Under the pieces are notes generated by a model. It was not told where the DNA came from and made no database searches. It was given only the letters and a program-made list of their open reading frames with translations. 64,000 bases of DNA. Origin: DTFZ01 sp050260375 (GTDB lineage Bacteria; Bacillota; Clostridia; Christensenellales; SZUA-584). The position numbers and the translations under genes are program-made. The stretch lies in assembly GCA_050260375.1 (NCBI GenBank), contig JBLNCA010000039.1:62001-126000 (forward strand), written 5' to 3'. This document shows, one piece after another, positions 41,007-50,558 of this stretch; position 1 is the stretch's first letter; each line of letters begins with the position of its first letter.

Positions 41007-42017
41007 ATGAATAATCCTGCCGTAAGCGTAGTGGTGACAGTATACAATGGTGAGAAGTTTATCCAAAGAACTATTGAGGCGATTTTGAATCAGTCTTTTC
41101 AAGATTTTGAAATTGTTATTGTGGACGATGGTTCGTCTGACAATTCCAAGACAATACTTGAGGAATGCTTAAAGACGGATAGCCGTATACGTGCGATATT
41201 TCAGTCAAATGGGGGGCCGGCAAAAGCACGAAATGCTGGGTTAAATATAGCTGTGGGTGAATATATCATATTTATTGATATCGATGATAGAATAGAATCA
41301 AATATGCTAGAACGCATGTATAATACTGCAAATACTACAGGTGCAGATATAGTTGTCTGCGGTTTTGACCGGATAGATTCGAATACAGGCAAGGTGATAT
41401 CAAAAGAGATGTGTAATGCCGATAAAAGTATAGTTGTAGATTACGAGACAGTACCTTTTATCAACGCGTCTTTATGGAACAAACTTATCAGAAGAGATTG
41501 CATTGGTGACCTAAAGCTTCCTGATATTCGCGTTTGTGAAGACGGATTATTCTTTTTGCAACTTATCCCACATGTTGATAAGATTGTTTTACTGTCTGAA
41601 GCTTTATATCATTACATGGTATATGATAACACTGTTATCAGTTCGTTGGATTCCCAAGAATACGAAAAGATAAAAGATGCGTTTCTAACAGTTAGTCAGA
41701 ATATGGATTCGTTGAAAAAGGACCAGATGATACTCGCAGCATTTATTCATCTCGTAATATCATTGCTATACAGGCTGTCATATAACAAGGACATAGATAT
41801 AAAGAAGGAGATTCGAAAAACAAAATATTTCTTTAACAGTAATTTTCAGGGCTATTATAGAACTACATACATGCGGCTCGCGTTTTTAAGAAAAAGAGGA
41901 ATAAGGGGCTTGGCCATATGGATAACGATATTGCTTTTCCGGATGAACCTTATACAGATTTTTCTATTACTTTATAGGTTTATGATTGATAAACTTAAAA
42001 TAAATATAAAATGGTGA
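41007..42017 (+). CDS. GT2 family glycosyltransferase
   Basis: A 336-aa inverting GT-A enzyme. VSVVVTVYNGEKFIQRTIEAIL at the N-terminus, VDDGSSDNS, and the metal motif IDIDDRIE (in place of DxD). The C-terminus has a hydrophobic patch (about 305-330) for membrane contact. ATG 41007 has GAGGA upstream; ATG 40995 is too close to its site. The donor and acceptor are unknown; probable glycan assembly. Confidence 0.88.
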   Translation: MNNPAVSVVVTVYNGEKFIQRTIEAILNQSFQDFEIVIVDDGSSDNSKTILEECLKTDSRIRAIFQSNGGPAKARNAGLNIAVGEYIIFIDIDDRIESNMLERMYNTANTTGADIVVCGFDRIDSNTGKVISKEMCNADKSIVVDYETVPFINASLWNKLIRRDCIGDLKLPDIRVCEDGLFFLQLIPHVDKIVLLSEALYHYMVYDNTVISSLDSQEYEKIKDAFLTVSQNMDSLKKDQMILAAFIHLVISLLYRLSYNKDIDIKKEIRKTKYFFNSNFQGYYRTTYMRLAFLRKRGIRGLAIWITILLFRMNLIQIFLLLYRFMIDKLKINIKW

Positions 42018-42141
42018 TTACATATGCGATTGCTCTCGCTATAAACAGTAGTTGAGATTGTTCTGAATTATTTGTAAACCTACATTAGGTGCTCCCATCT
42101 TACATACTTTCTGATATTTACACAAAATTCAGGTCTCAGAC

Positions 42142-42865
42142 GTCAACTTTTTTTATAGACGATTTGCTAAGCTGCTTTTGCTGACCTCTCTGTTTCCAAT
42201 GACCTGAGATAATATCTCGGGAACACATACTCAAGCCTTATCTGAATTCTCTTCACATTGCAAAAAGCAACATAGTGTGTCAAGTATATCAGTTCTTTAT
42301 TTATAGACGCAAAGGAGCATGCGTTGTCGCCCAGCATTCCGACACGTGAGAAGCTCTGGTGCAGCCCGTATTGCCGCAACAATCTTGATGTATACTGGCT
42401 GCCTCTGTCACTATGGAAATACACTCTTCAACCAACTCGTGTCTCGCCAGCATTGCCAGTATTGCGTTAATCATAAGTTCCTTCGTCGTCCTGTAAGTCG
42501 TCTCCAAGAATTTCGCCGGTTACAAAGTTCCTGATTAAATAGTAATACATGAATCCCTCATCCGTTCTCAGGCATGTTATATTACATGTCAGGCCAATTC
42601 GAGGTATAATCGGGAACTCTTGATTCCTAAGAATATTCGGATATCCATCGCCCCGAGCTTGCTGTCTGTCAAGCTTTTGACTCCATGCCGGTTTTGGCAT
42701 GAGTCTAAATTTACATCAGCAATGTACTTGGCACTTTTCTTGCGTCCTACGCGTTCAACTTTTTTCGCAGTTCTGTGATAATTCTGTCCAGAACGAAAAT
42801 AGAATTGGCTGGAAGTAATACAAACCAGCTGTAAAATCATTGCGATTATTTTGCAGCAAGTTGAC
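42142..42865 (-). mobile_element. Decayed IS3-family element
   Basis: Fragments of an orfB transposase on the minus strand are flanked by an 8-bp inverted repeat GTCAACTT (42142-42149) and AAGTTGAC (42858-42865). At about 724 bp it is shorter than complete IS3 elements (1.2-1.5 kb). It inserted between the GT2 gene and rfbD. Confidence 0.7.
42167..42720 (-). pseudogene. IS3-family transposase (orfB) remnant
   Basis: From upstream to downstream on the minus strand: KPAWSQKLDRQ (about 42700), TDEGFMYYYLIRNFVTGEI (about 42540), then in another frame YFHSDRGSQYTSRLL (about 42420). These are the rve/DDE core of IS3 orfB (DxxYI..TDEGF, HSDRGSQYTS, the last holding an acidic catalytic residue). Several frameshifts and missing parts make it non-functional. 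Confidence 0.75.
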
Positions 42866-42905
42866 ACTATTTTTTTGTTGTGTTAATCTCTACAGGGGTG
42901 AAAAG

Positions 42906-43754
42906 ATGGTATTAATTATTGGTTCAAATGGACAATTAGGAAGACAGATGCAAAAAACATTAACCCAAAAGAATATCAATTGCAAAGCTTATGATTATCC
43001 TGAAATTGATATATCCGATATCATGTCGATGCAAACTTTGTTTGAACAAACAAATCCAGATACAGTAATTAATTGTGCAGCATATACAAATGTTGATAAG
43101 GCTGAAACAGATTATGATGCTGCTTATAAGATAAATGCACTGGGTCCGAAAATTTTAGCAGAAATTTGCTTCAAACGAAACATTGAACTTATACATATTT
43201 CTACAGATTATGTTTTTAATGGGGAAGCAATAATAGAAAATGGAATTTCAAGGCCTTATTTTGAAACGGATTCATGTGATCCTCAAACAGTTTATGGCAA
43301 GACGAAGCTTGAAGGTGAGCGATTTATCCGGCAGTACGAAAAATACTACGTTTTAAGAACTGCATGGTTATACGGAGACGGCAACAATTTTGTAAAGACA
43401 ATGCTTAGATTATCCGAAGTCCAGGATGAAGTACGTGTTGTTAACGATCAGATAGGATCTCCGACATCTACAGTTGATCTTGCAAACGCTATTTGCGGTT
43501 TGATTGGAACTGGAGCGTACGGGCTCTATCATGCAACTTGTGAGGGACAATGCAGCTGGTACGATTTTGCACAGAAAATATTTAAGCTTAGAGGCTTGGA
43601 AATAAAGGTTGTTCCGGTAACCAGTGAGGAGTTTCCAAGGCCGGCGAAAAGGCCCAAGTGGAGTGTGCTGGAAAATAGAGCGCTCAAGGTTGTAGGAAAA
43701 AACGTATTTCGGCCTTGGGAAGACGCTCTTAAAGAATATCTTTTGAATGACTGA
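42906..43754 (+). CDS. rfbD: dTDP-4-dehydrorhamnose reductase
   Basis: Final step of dTDP-L-rhamnose synthesis. The 282-aa extended SDR has IIGSNGQLGRQM (about 4-15), STDYVFNG, YGKTKLEGE with the catalytic Tyr/Lys, and RTAWLYG. ATG 42906 after GGGGTGA. First of four rhamnose genes, placed directly after the IS remnant; the order is rfbD-rfbA-rfbC-rfbB. Confidence 0.95.
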   Translation: MVLIIGSNGQLGRQMQKTLTQKNINCKAYDYPEIDISDIMSMQTLFEQTNPDTVINCAAYTNVDKAETDYDAAYKINALGPKILAEICFKRNIELIHISTDYVFNGEAIIENGISRPYFETDSCDPQTVYGKTKLEGERFIRQYEKYYVLRTAWLYGDGNNFVKTMLRLSEVQDEVRVVNDQIGSPTSTVDLANAICGLIGTGAYGLYHATCEGQCSWYDFAQKIFKLRGLEIKVVPVTSEEFPRPAKRPKWSVLENRALKVVGKNVFRPWEDALKEYLLND

Positions 43755-43774
43755 AATTTTTGGAGGGGGATATC

Positions 43775-44650
43775 TTGAAAGGTATAATACTCGCGGGCGG
43801 TTCGGGAACCAGGCTTTATCCAATAACAAAATCTATATCAAAACAGCTACTCCCGATATATGACAAGCCAATGATCTATTATCCGCTGTCCACGCTAATG
43901 CTTGCGGGAATAAGGGATATACTTATCATCTCTACACCTTCCGACTTGCCTTTCTACGAAAAGCTGTTCGGCAGCGGCGAAGATTTGGGCTTGCATTTTT
44001 CCTATAAGGTGCAGTACGCCCCGAATGGTCTTGCAGAGGCGTTTATCATCGGTGAAGAATTCATTGGCGATGATAAATGTGCACTGGTTCTTGGCGATAA
44101 TATATTCTATGGGCATGGCTTTTCGGATAGCCTCCAGAGAGCGGCAAAGCTTGAGAAAGGTGCGGTCATATTCGGTTACTACGTCAACGAGCCGCGCGCA
44201 TACGGCGTAGTGGAATTTAATGAACAGGGACAGGCTATTTCTATTGAAGAAAAACCGGAAAATCCCAAATCGAATTATGCAGTGCCCGGCCTCTATTTTT
44301 ACGATAACGATGTGGTCAATATTGCAAAAAAAATCAAGCCTTCAAAAAGAGGCGAACTTGAAATAACCTCAGTCAACGAGGAATATATGAAAAGAGGGCT
44401 GCTATGTGTCGAGTTACTGGGGCGAGGCACGGCGTGGCTGGACACAGGCACGCACGGCGACCTTATAGCAGCGGCAAACTTTGTTGCGACAATTCAGAAG
44501 CGTCAGGGCCTGTATATTGCTTGTATCGAAGAGATAGCATTCCGTATGGGTTATATAGACTGCAATCAGCTAAAGAAACTGGCACAGCCGTTAAATAAAA
44601 CAGAGTATGGCAAATATATAGAGGGCCTAGCTGAAAGAGGCAGAGAATAG
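43775..44650 (+). CDS. rfbA: Glucose-1-phosphate thymidylyltransferase
   Basis: Forms dTDP-glucose. The 291-aa nucleotidyltransferase has GGSGTRLYPIT (about 8-18), SKQLLPIYDKPMIYYPLS, and the metal Asp in LVLGDNIFYGHGF. Start TTG 43775 after GGAGGGGG; the in-frame TTG at 43760 lies within the ribosome site. Gap to rfbC is one base. Confidence 0.96.
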   Translation: MKGIILAGGSGTRLYPITKSISKQLLPIYDKPMIYYPLSTLMLAGIRDILIISTPSDLPFYEKLFGSGEDLGLHFSYKVQYAPNGLAEAFIIGEEFIGDDKCALVLGDNIFYGHGFSDSLQRAAKLEKGAVIFGYYVNEPRAYGVVEFNEQGQAISIEEKPENPKSNYAVPGLYFYDNDVVNIAKKIKPSKRGELEITSVNEEYMKRGLLCVELLGRGTAWLDTGTHGDLIAAANFVATIQKRQGLYIACIEEIAFRMGYIDCNQLKKLAQPLNKTEYGKYIEGLAERGRE

Positions 44651-44651
44651 T

Positions 44652-45209
44652 ATGGCTGATATCAAAATTATTGAAACCGAAATTAAAGACCTTATCATTA
44701 TAGAGCCGCAGGTCTTTGGCGATGAAAGAGGCTATTTTTTTGAGACTTACAATAAGGAAGTGTTTGCCAGAGCAGGACTTCATATGGAGTTCGTGCAGGA
44801 CAATCAATCCATGTCAAAAAAAGGAGTGCTAAGAGGGCTTCATTTACAGACGAAACACCCGCAGGGCAAACTTGTCCGCGTTATCGCGGGAACTGTATAC
44901 GATGTGGGCGTTGACCTTAGAAAGGATTCGCCCACTTATGGCAAATACGTGGGAGTCATACTCTCTGGAGAAAATAGACGGTTTTTTTATATTCCGGAAG
45001 GCTTTGCGCATGGTTTCCTAGTATTAAGTGATGAGGCAATATTTACTTACAAATGCACAGATCTGTATCATCCAGAGTATGAGGCCGGAATTATTTACAA
45101 CGACAGTGACATCGATATCAACTGGCCGACTGACGGACTAAAGGTCATACTTTCGGAAAAGGATAAAAAATTACCGACGCTTAAAGAAGCCGGATATTGT
45201 TTTGAATAG
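44652..45209 (+). CDS. rfbC: dTDP-4-dehydrorhamnose 3,5-epimerase
   Basis: A 185-aa cupin epimerase. GDERGYFFETYNKE, GVLRGLHLQ (catalytic His near 61-65), RVIAGTVYDVGVDLRKDSPT and FAHGFLVLSDEA are family motifs. In the same operon as rfbA and rfbB. Confidence 0.96.
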   Translation: MADIKIIETEIKDLIIIEPQVFGDERGYFFETYNKEVFARAGLHMEFVQDNQSMSKKGVLRGLHLQTKHPQGKLVRVIAGTVYDVGVDLRKDSPTYGKYVGVILSGENRRFFYIPEGFAHGFLVLSDEAIFTYKCTDLYHPEYEAGIIYNDSDIDINWPTDGLKVILSEKDKKLPTLKEAGYCFE

Positions 45210-45218
45210 GGGAAACGT

Positions 45219-46274
45219 ATGAAAAATATATTGGTAACGGGCGGAGCAGGATTTATCGGCTCGAATTTTGTAAAACATATGATCAAAGTCCACAGCGACT
45301 GGCTGATTGTAAATCTGGATGCTCTGACCTATGCGGGAAACCTTGAAAACCTCAAAGAACTTGAAGGTAACGAGAGCCATGTATTTGTGAAAGGCGATAT
45401 CACGGACAGGAAACTGATCGCGGCACTGTTCGAAAAATACGGATTTGATTATGTTGTGAACTTCGCTGCAGAAAGCCATGTAGACAGAAGCATTCATGAA
45501 CCTGAAATTTTTCTCAAGACAAATGTGCTGGGAACACAGTGCCTGCTTGACTGCGCTAAGGCCAGCTGGCAGATAGGGAAGGACAGCTACGGGTATCCAG
45601 TATATAGGGAAGGCGTAAAATATCTGCAGGTTTCGACTGACGAGGTATACGGGGCATTAGGAAAGACGGGTAAGTTTACCGAAACGTCCCCGTTAGCCCC
45701 TAATAGCCCATACTCAGCTAGCAAGGCTTCGGCAGATTTAGTCGTCCGAGCATACAACATAACATATAATCTGCCAGTTAATATCACGCGTTGTTCCAAT
45801 AACTATGGCCCATATCAATTTCCCGAAAAGCTTATACCGTTGATGATAGGCAATGCGCTTGAGGACAAGCAGCTGCCCGTATACGGCGACGGCTTGCAGA
45901 TAAGAGACTGGTTGCATGTCAGCGACCACTGCAGCGCCATCAACGCTGTTTTGCAAAGTGGAAGAGTGGGGGAGATTTATAACATTGGCGGTAATAATGA
46001 GAAGGCGAATATAGATATCGTCCGGTTAATACTCAACACGCTTGGCAAACCAGAGTCGTTAATAAAGTATGTGGAAGACCGCTTGGGGCATGACAGACGC
46101 TACGCGATCGATAATACGAAAATTACTTCGGAACTGGGATGGAAGCCGACATATACGTTTGAAGAAGGAATAATGGAAACTATAAAGTGGTATCTCGATA
46201 ATAAGAAATGGCTTGACGGCGTCCGCTCAGGCGCGTATATGGAGTATTACGACAAATATTATTCGAGTAAATAA
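45219..46274 (+). CDS. rfbB: dTDP-glucose 4,6-dehydratase
   Basis: A 351-aa extended SDR. NAD motif TGGAGFIGSNFVKHM (6-20), STDEVYGALG, active-site YSASKASADLVVRAY, and GDGLQIRDWLHVSDHC in the C-terminal part. ATG 45219 with AGGGGAAACG. Last of the rhamnose genes and followed by a terminator. Confidence 0.97.
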   Translation: MKNILVTGGAGFIGSNFVKHMIKVHSDWLIVNLDALTYAGNLENLKELEGNESHVFVKGDITDRKLIAALFEKYGFDYVVNFAAESHVDRSIHEPEIFLKTNVLGTQCLLDCAKASWQIGKDSYGYPVYREGVKYLQVSTDEVYGALGKTGKFTETSPLAPNSPYSASKASADLVVRAYNITYNLPVNITRCSNNYGPYQFPEKLIPLMIGNALEDKQLPVYGDGLQIRDWLHVSDHCSAINAVLQSGRVGEIYNIGGNNEKANIDIVRLILNTLGKPESLIKYVEDRLGHDRRYAIDNTKITSELGWKPTYTFEEGIMETIKWYLDNKKWLDGVRSGAYMEYYDKYYSSK

Positions 46275-46298
46275 TAAATAAAAATAAAATGTTTAGAG

Positions 46299-46333
46299 TT
46301 AAAGATTCAGAGGTTCGTTGAATCTTTAATTTT
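46299..46333 (+). terminator. Terminator of the rhamnose operon
   Basis: TTAAAGATTCA (46299-46309) pairs perfectly with TGAATCTTTAA (46319-46329), followed by TTTTCT. Confidence 0.8.
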
Positions 46334-46434
46334 CTGTGGCTTTACATTAATATGTATAAAAAGGTATGGGCTATAGATATGCTTTAAAAAAGATATAATT
46401 GTAGTATTGAGAATTAACACAGAAAGGATATATA

Positions 46435-47412
46435 GTGATCAGCATACTTGTTCCAGTATATAACGCCGAACCATATTTGAAAAGGTGCGTCGATTCTATT
46501 TTAGCGCAGACATATAAAGAGTTTGAGCTTTTATTGATGGACGACGGTTCAACCGATGGGAGTGCCGGTATTTGCGACGATTATGCTAAAATAGATAGCC
46601 GGGTAAGGGTGTTTCACAAACGTAACGAAGGTGTAGGAGCAGCGCGAAACCAACTGATAGAAAAAGCTAAAGGCGAATTCATCGGGTTTGTGGATAGCGA
46701 CGATTATGTCGAGCCAGAGATGTTCGAAGTTCTACTTAATAATCTTATGAAAACTGGCGCCGATATATCCGTGTGCGCGGCGAATATTGTGGGAGTATCA
46801 AAACCTGGTAAAGCAAAAAAAGAACCTGAACTACTCTCTAGAAAGCAGGCGGTATTTGAGTTTATAGGGAACGGAAGAATAACTCGCAGCCTGTGGGACA
46901 AGCTTTATAAAGCTGAACTGTTTCAGGGAGTGCGTTTTGCAGAGATACCCGCATTTGAGGATATGTTGGCGGTATATGAGTTGCTTGAAAAGTGCGAAAA
47001 GATCGTACTCGACAGCAGGATGCTTTACAATTATGTAATAACACCCGGCAGCCTTATGAGAAGCAAGCTCAGTGATTATCATTTAGCGGAACTTGATGCG
47101 CAAAAGGAGCTGGGTAAAAAGATCGGTGCGGCGTATCCGGAAATGATTCCAAAGCTTGAAGTCAGCGAGTTAAAAACAAAAATCATTATTTATAACAGAA
47201 TCATTGTGGAATCACCCGAACTCCATACGTTATATAGCAAGATATTAAATGAATTAAAGGCAAATTTTAAAAAAGTTCTTATATCAGAATATTCAAATGC
47301 AAAGCTTAAAGCGATGATATTTATGATAAAATTCTGTAATCCGCTATATAAGATTTGTATTAGGGCAGTGAAAGCCCATCGAGCTTTAAAGCATGGCTTA
47401 ACTGATAAATGA
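46435..47412 (+). CDS. GT2 family glycosyltransferase
   Basis: A 325-aa GT-A enzyme. ISILVPVYNAEPYLKRC at the N-terminus, MDDGSTDGS, and the metal site VDSDDYVEPEMF (near 83-94). Starts at GTG 46435 after AAAGGATAT. Similar to EpsJ-like surface glycan transferases. AT-rich like its neighbours. Confidence 0.88.
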   Translation: MISILVPVYNAEPYLKRCVDSILAQTYKEFELLLMDDGSTDGSAGICDDYAKIDSRVRVFHKRNEGVGAARNQLIEKAKGEFIGFVDSDDYVEPEMFEVLLNNLMKTGADISVCAANIVGVSKPGKAKKEPELLSRKQAVFEFIGNGRITRSLWDKLYKAELFQGVRFAEIPAFEDMLAVYELLEKCEKIVLDSRMLYNYVITPGSLMRSKLSDYHLAELDAQKELGKKIGAAYPEMIPKLEVSELKTKIIIYNRIIVESPELHTLYSKILNELKANFKKVLISEYSNAKLKAMIFMIKFCNPLYKICIRAVKAHRALKHGLTDK

Positions 47413-47508
47413 ACATTATGGAATAAGCCTCCTCGGTTATATGATGCGGCATATCGGTCAACAATATATTAACTGTTCCAATGAGTGGAATTATGAAAGG
47501 TGAGGAAC

Positions 47509-48483
47509 GTGCCTGGTATATCGGTTGTCATAACTACATATAACGGTGAAAAATATATTGAAGAACAGCTCAGGTCAGTTTTGGACCAAACGCAAAAACC
47601 GGATGAAGTTATAATATTCGACGACTGCTCAACTGACCGGACTGTTGATATCGTTAAAGGGTTTATTAATAAAAACGCTTCCTGCTGGTCGCTCAGTATA
47701 AATCAAAATAACATAGGATTCATAAAAAATTTCCATCAGGCTATAGGCGCGGCGAAAGGAGAATATGTTTTTCTCTGCGATCAGGACGACGTCTGGCACA
47801 GGGACAAGATAGAGAAGATGATGCTCGTTTTCAACAGCCATAAGGATGTTATAGCGCTGAATACGGGCTTTAGGCCGATAGGCATGGATGGTTCTCCTTT
47901 AGAAACATCAAGCCTCGGAGTCAGTTATAATAAACTTCTGAACAGCACAGTAAAAGAAGGCTCTATAAAAAAGATAGATATCGGACACATCATAAGGAAG
48001 AATATCTCTCCTGGCTGTACAGCTGCATATAAGCGGGATTGCATTTTGTTTTATCTTGAAAACGCCTCGATGCGATGGCCGCATGATTGGGAACTTAATA
48101 TTTTTGCCGCAATGATGGACGGGCTTTATTTTTACGGGGAGAAGCTTGTAGATTACCGAATACATACAGGTAATGCAATAGGTTTCAATATAGAGAAACC
48201 TATCTCTGCAGATACTCGGTATGCAAGGATTGGGCTTGCAAAAAAGGAACGCGACAGGACTAGCCTGTATAATTCCAGACAGTGCAGGGCTTTGATGAAT
48301 GCAAAATGTGCAAAAAGCTTTTTTGCCTATCATGGGTTTGTATGTTCAAGATATAAAGCGTTGCGGAATAAGAGCTTCTTCGGCTGGATTAAAACATTAA
48401 CTCATGTTATTCTCTATATAGAGGCGGTGGGATTAAAGGGCATGGTGGGCGATCTTATATTTGTTATACGAGGAAGGGCATAG
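47509..48483 (+). CDS. GT2 family glycosyltransferase, rhamnosyltransferase-like
   Basis: A 324-aa enzyme with SVVITTYNGEKYIEEQLRS, DDCSTDRT and CDQDDVWHRDKI. The QDD-W metal motif is typical of rhamnosyltransferases such as RgpB/WbbL-like GT2. GTG 47509 is used (GGTGAGG upstream); GTG 47500 is in frame and possible. It is followed after three bases by another GT2. Confidence 0.87.
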   Translation: MPGISVVITTYNGEKYIEEQLRSVLDQTQKPDEVIIFDDCSTDRTVDIVKGFINKNASCWSLSINQNNIGFIKNFHQAIGAAKGEYVFLCDQDDVWHRDKIEKMMLVFNSHKDVIALNTGFRPIGMDGSPLETSSLGVSYNKLLNSTVKEGSIKKIDIGHIIRKNISPGCTAAYKRDCILFYLENASMRWPHDWELNIFAAMMDGLYFYGEKLVDYRIHTGNAIGFNIEKPISADTRYARIGLAKKERDRTSLYNSRQCRALMNAKCAKSFFAYHGFVCSRYKALRNKSFFGWIKTLTHVILYIEAVGLKGMVGDLIFVIRGRA

Positions 48484-48486
48484 ACT

Positions 48487-49269
48487 ATGTTACCCATTTA
48501 CGCTCTGGTCGTCATATATAACAAAAGTTGCGCTGATTCGACCTCATGCCAATGTCTGCAAGACTTTAAAGGCATAAATGTCATAATTACTGATAACAGC
48601 ACCGTTATAAACGACAATAAAGAATATGCAGAAAGCCGAGGCTGGAAGTATGTCAGCATGGGCGGTAATAAAGGCCTTTCAAAGGCGTACAACAGAGGGA
48701 TTATGCTTGTTGATAAGCCGAATGCGATCGTTTGCCTCTTTGACGACGATACAGAAATAAGTTCAGATTATTTTGATCTGCTTACCGCCAAAGCGGTGCA
48801 AGAACCTGATACGAAGATATTCCTGCCCTGCGTTTATGATGAGATTGGGTTGCTTTCACCGAGCATAATCGACGGGCTTGCCGTGAGGCGTGTAAGCAGT
48901 GTGGACATAATTATGCCGGAGCATATAAACGGTATAAACAGCGGTATGGCTATTAGAGCGGATGTGTTTGAAAACTATTATTTCGATGAGCGGTATTTTC
49001 TCGATTATATAGATCACGCGTTCTTGCGGGACATGAAAAGGATGGGGCATAGGATATCCTTTTTCAACGCCCGGCTTAAACAGTCGTTTTTTGATAATTC
49101 GTGCGTAGATATTAAATCGGCAATAAATCGATTTAAAATATTCCGCAGAGATTTTAAAAGATTCTGCGGAAGCTCCTGTGAGGGCAGGAGGTTTTATTAC
49201 CGGGAAATAATAAATAGGAAAAAAGCCATGTACCTCAAGTACAAAAAAATAAAGGTGCTTTTTATTTAG
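48487..49269 (+). CDS. GT2-like glycosyltransferase, RgpF/rhamnosyltransferase type
   Basis: A 260-aa protein with the short N-terminus LPIYALVVIYNKSCADST, NGxKGLSKAYNRGI-type acceptor loop (NKGLSKAYNRGI) and FDDDTEISSDYF as metal site. The C-terminus is basic (RRDFKRFC...RKKAMYLKYKK). It is the second of a GT2 pair; a rhamnosyltransferase role is inferred from the group and the rfb genes. Confidence 0.82.
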   Translation: MLPIYALVVIYNKSCADSTSCQCLQDFKGINVIITDNSTVINDNKEYAESRGWKYVSMGGNKGLSKAYNRGIMLVDKPNAIVCLFDDDTEISSDYFDLLTAKAVQEPDTKIFLPCVYDEIGLLSPSIIDGLAVRRVSSVDIIMPEHINGINSGMAIRADVFENYYFDERYFLDYIDHAFLRDMKRMGHRISFFNARLKQSFFDNSCVDIKSAINRFKIFRRDFKRFCGSSCEGRRFYYREIINRKKAMYLKYKKIKVLFI

Positions 49270-49290
49270 TTACAATAAAGGAGTAATCTG

Positions 49291-50415
49291 TTGAAGATAA
49301 TTGCATTTTATCTGCCGCAATTTCATGAAATACCCGAAAACAATGAGTGGTGGGGTAAAGGATTTACTGAATGGACAAATGTGAAAAGCGCAAAACCATT
49401 GTTTAAGGGTCATTATCAGCCGAGGATACCTTTGAATCAGAACTATTATAATTTGCTTGACCCCGAGACCAGGCAATGGCAAGCTGAGATTGCGAAGAAA
49501 CATGGCGTATACGGCTTTTGTTATTATCACTACTGGTTTTTAGGAAAAAAGCTGCTGAACAAGCCGGCCGAGGAGATGCTGCGGCTAGGCCAACCTGATA
49601 TGCCGTTTTGTTTCAGCTGGGCGAATGAAAGTTGGGTGCGCACCTGGGAGGGCAAGAGCAAACAGATACTAATAGCGCAGGAGTATGGCGGAAAAGAAGA
49701 CTGGAAAAAGCACTTTGAATATCTTCTGCCGTTTTTTAATGATAGAAGATACATACTCAAGGACGGTAAACCGTTCTTTATCATCTACCGACCAGAGCTT
49801 ATGGATTGCTGTAATGAGATGCTCGACTACTGGCAGGAACTTGCGATAAAAAGCGGACTCGGTGGGCTTACTATTGCCTATCAAAATGTGCATTTCAGCA
49901 GGAAGGCAGACAGGGATGAGAGTAGGTTCGCTTATGGAATAGAATACCAGCCTGCAAACGCTTTTATGCGTTATTCCGATGATTATGTATCGAACCCAGT
50001 AAAAAGAGCGATAAGCGTCCTTAAGCGGCGGCTCAGAAAGCCTTATTGTATCATAACCGGCAGGGAAGATACGTCAAGACTACTTGATTTAGACTATGAT
50101 GAGATATGGAGCTATGTGCTCTCACAGAAGCCCGATTCGGACAAAAAGATCCCCGGAGCATTCGTGGATTGGGATAATACGCCAAGGCACAAGGGACGCG
50201 GGAGCGTCTATAAAGGTGCAACGCCGGAGAAATTTCAGCGTTATTTGAGCAAACAAATACTTAGAGCTCGCGAAGTATATCATAAAGACATGCTCTTTTT
50301 ATTCGCATGGAACGAGTGGGCAGAGGGAGGGTATCTGGAGCCAGACGAAAAATATCGTTATGCATACCTTGAAGCTATAAAAGCAGCCCTGGAAGAAACC
50401 GGAGAGTATGAATAA
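49291..50415 (+). CDS. WbsX family glycan protein (GH99-like fold)
   Basis: A 374-aa member of the WbsX family of O-antigen and capsule clusters. MKIIAFYLPQFHEIPENNEWWGKGFTEW is the diagnostic start (abbreviated: YLPQFHEIPENNEWWG), then HYQPRIPLN, GFCYYHYWF and WNEWAEGGYLEPD near the C-terminus. Start TTG 49291 with AAGGAGTAAT. The family is called a glycosyltransferase but its fold resembles endo-mannosidases, so the activity is uncertain. Confidence 0.87.
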   Translation: MKIIAFYLPQFHEIPENNEWWGKGFTEWTNVKSAKPLFKGHYQPRIPLNQNYYNLLDPETRQWQAEIAKKHGVYGFCYYHYWFLGKKLLNKPAEEMLRLGQPDMPFCFSWANESWVRTWEGKSKQILIAQEYGGKEDWKKHFEYLLPFFNDRRYILKDGKPFFIIYRPELMDCCNEMLDYWQELAIKSGLGGLTIAYQNVHFSRKADRDESRFAYGIEYQPANAFMRYSDDYVSNPVKRAISVLKRRLRKPYCIITGREDTSRLLDLDYDEIWSYVLSQKPDSDKKIPGAFVDWDNTPRHKGRGSVYKGATPEKFQRYLSKQILRAREVYHKDMLFLFAWNEWAEGGYLEPDEKYRYAYLEAIKAALEETGEYE

Positions 50416-50457
50416 CCTATATCTTCTAATATCTAACTTTAATATAAGATATAAATG

Positions 50458-50486
50458 TTGAAACATAACATGCAATCTAGTATAAT
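50458..50486 (+). promoter_or_regulatory. Promoter of the ABC exporter operon
   Basis: TTGAAA (50458-50463), 17-base spacer, TATAAT (50481-50486), in the 143-base gap before the permease. Confidence 0.8.
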
Positions 50487-50497
50487 CTCCAATAGTC

Positions 50498-50530
50498 AAA
50501 CTTATCTATATTCCTGATATAGGTAAGTTT
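50498..50530 (+). promoter_or_regulatory. 14-bp hairpin in the 5' leader of the exporter operon
   Basis: AAACTTATCTATAT (50498-50511) pairs with ATATAGGTAAGTTT (50517-50530), one wobble, 5-base loop. It is almost at the predicted mRNA start; there is no T run after it, so it is not a terminator. It could stabilise the message or be an operator. Confidence 0.6.
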
Positions 50531-50558
50531 GCGTGTATAAGGATGTGTTGAATATTGT

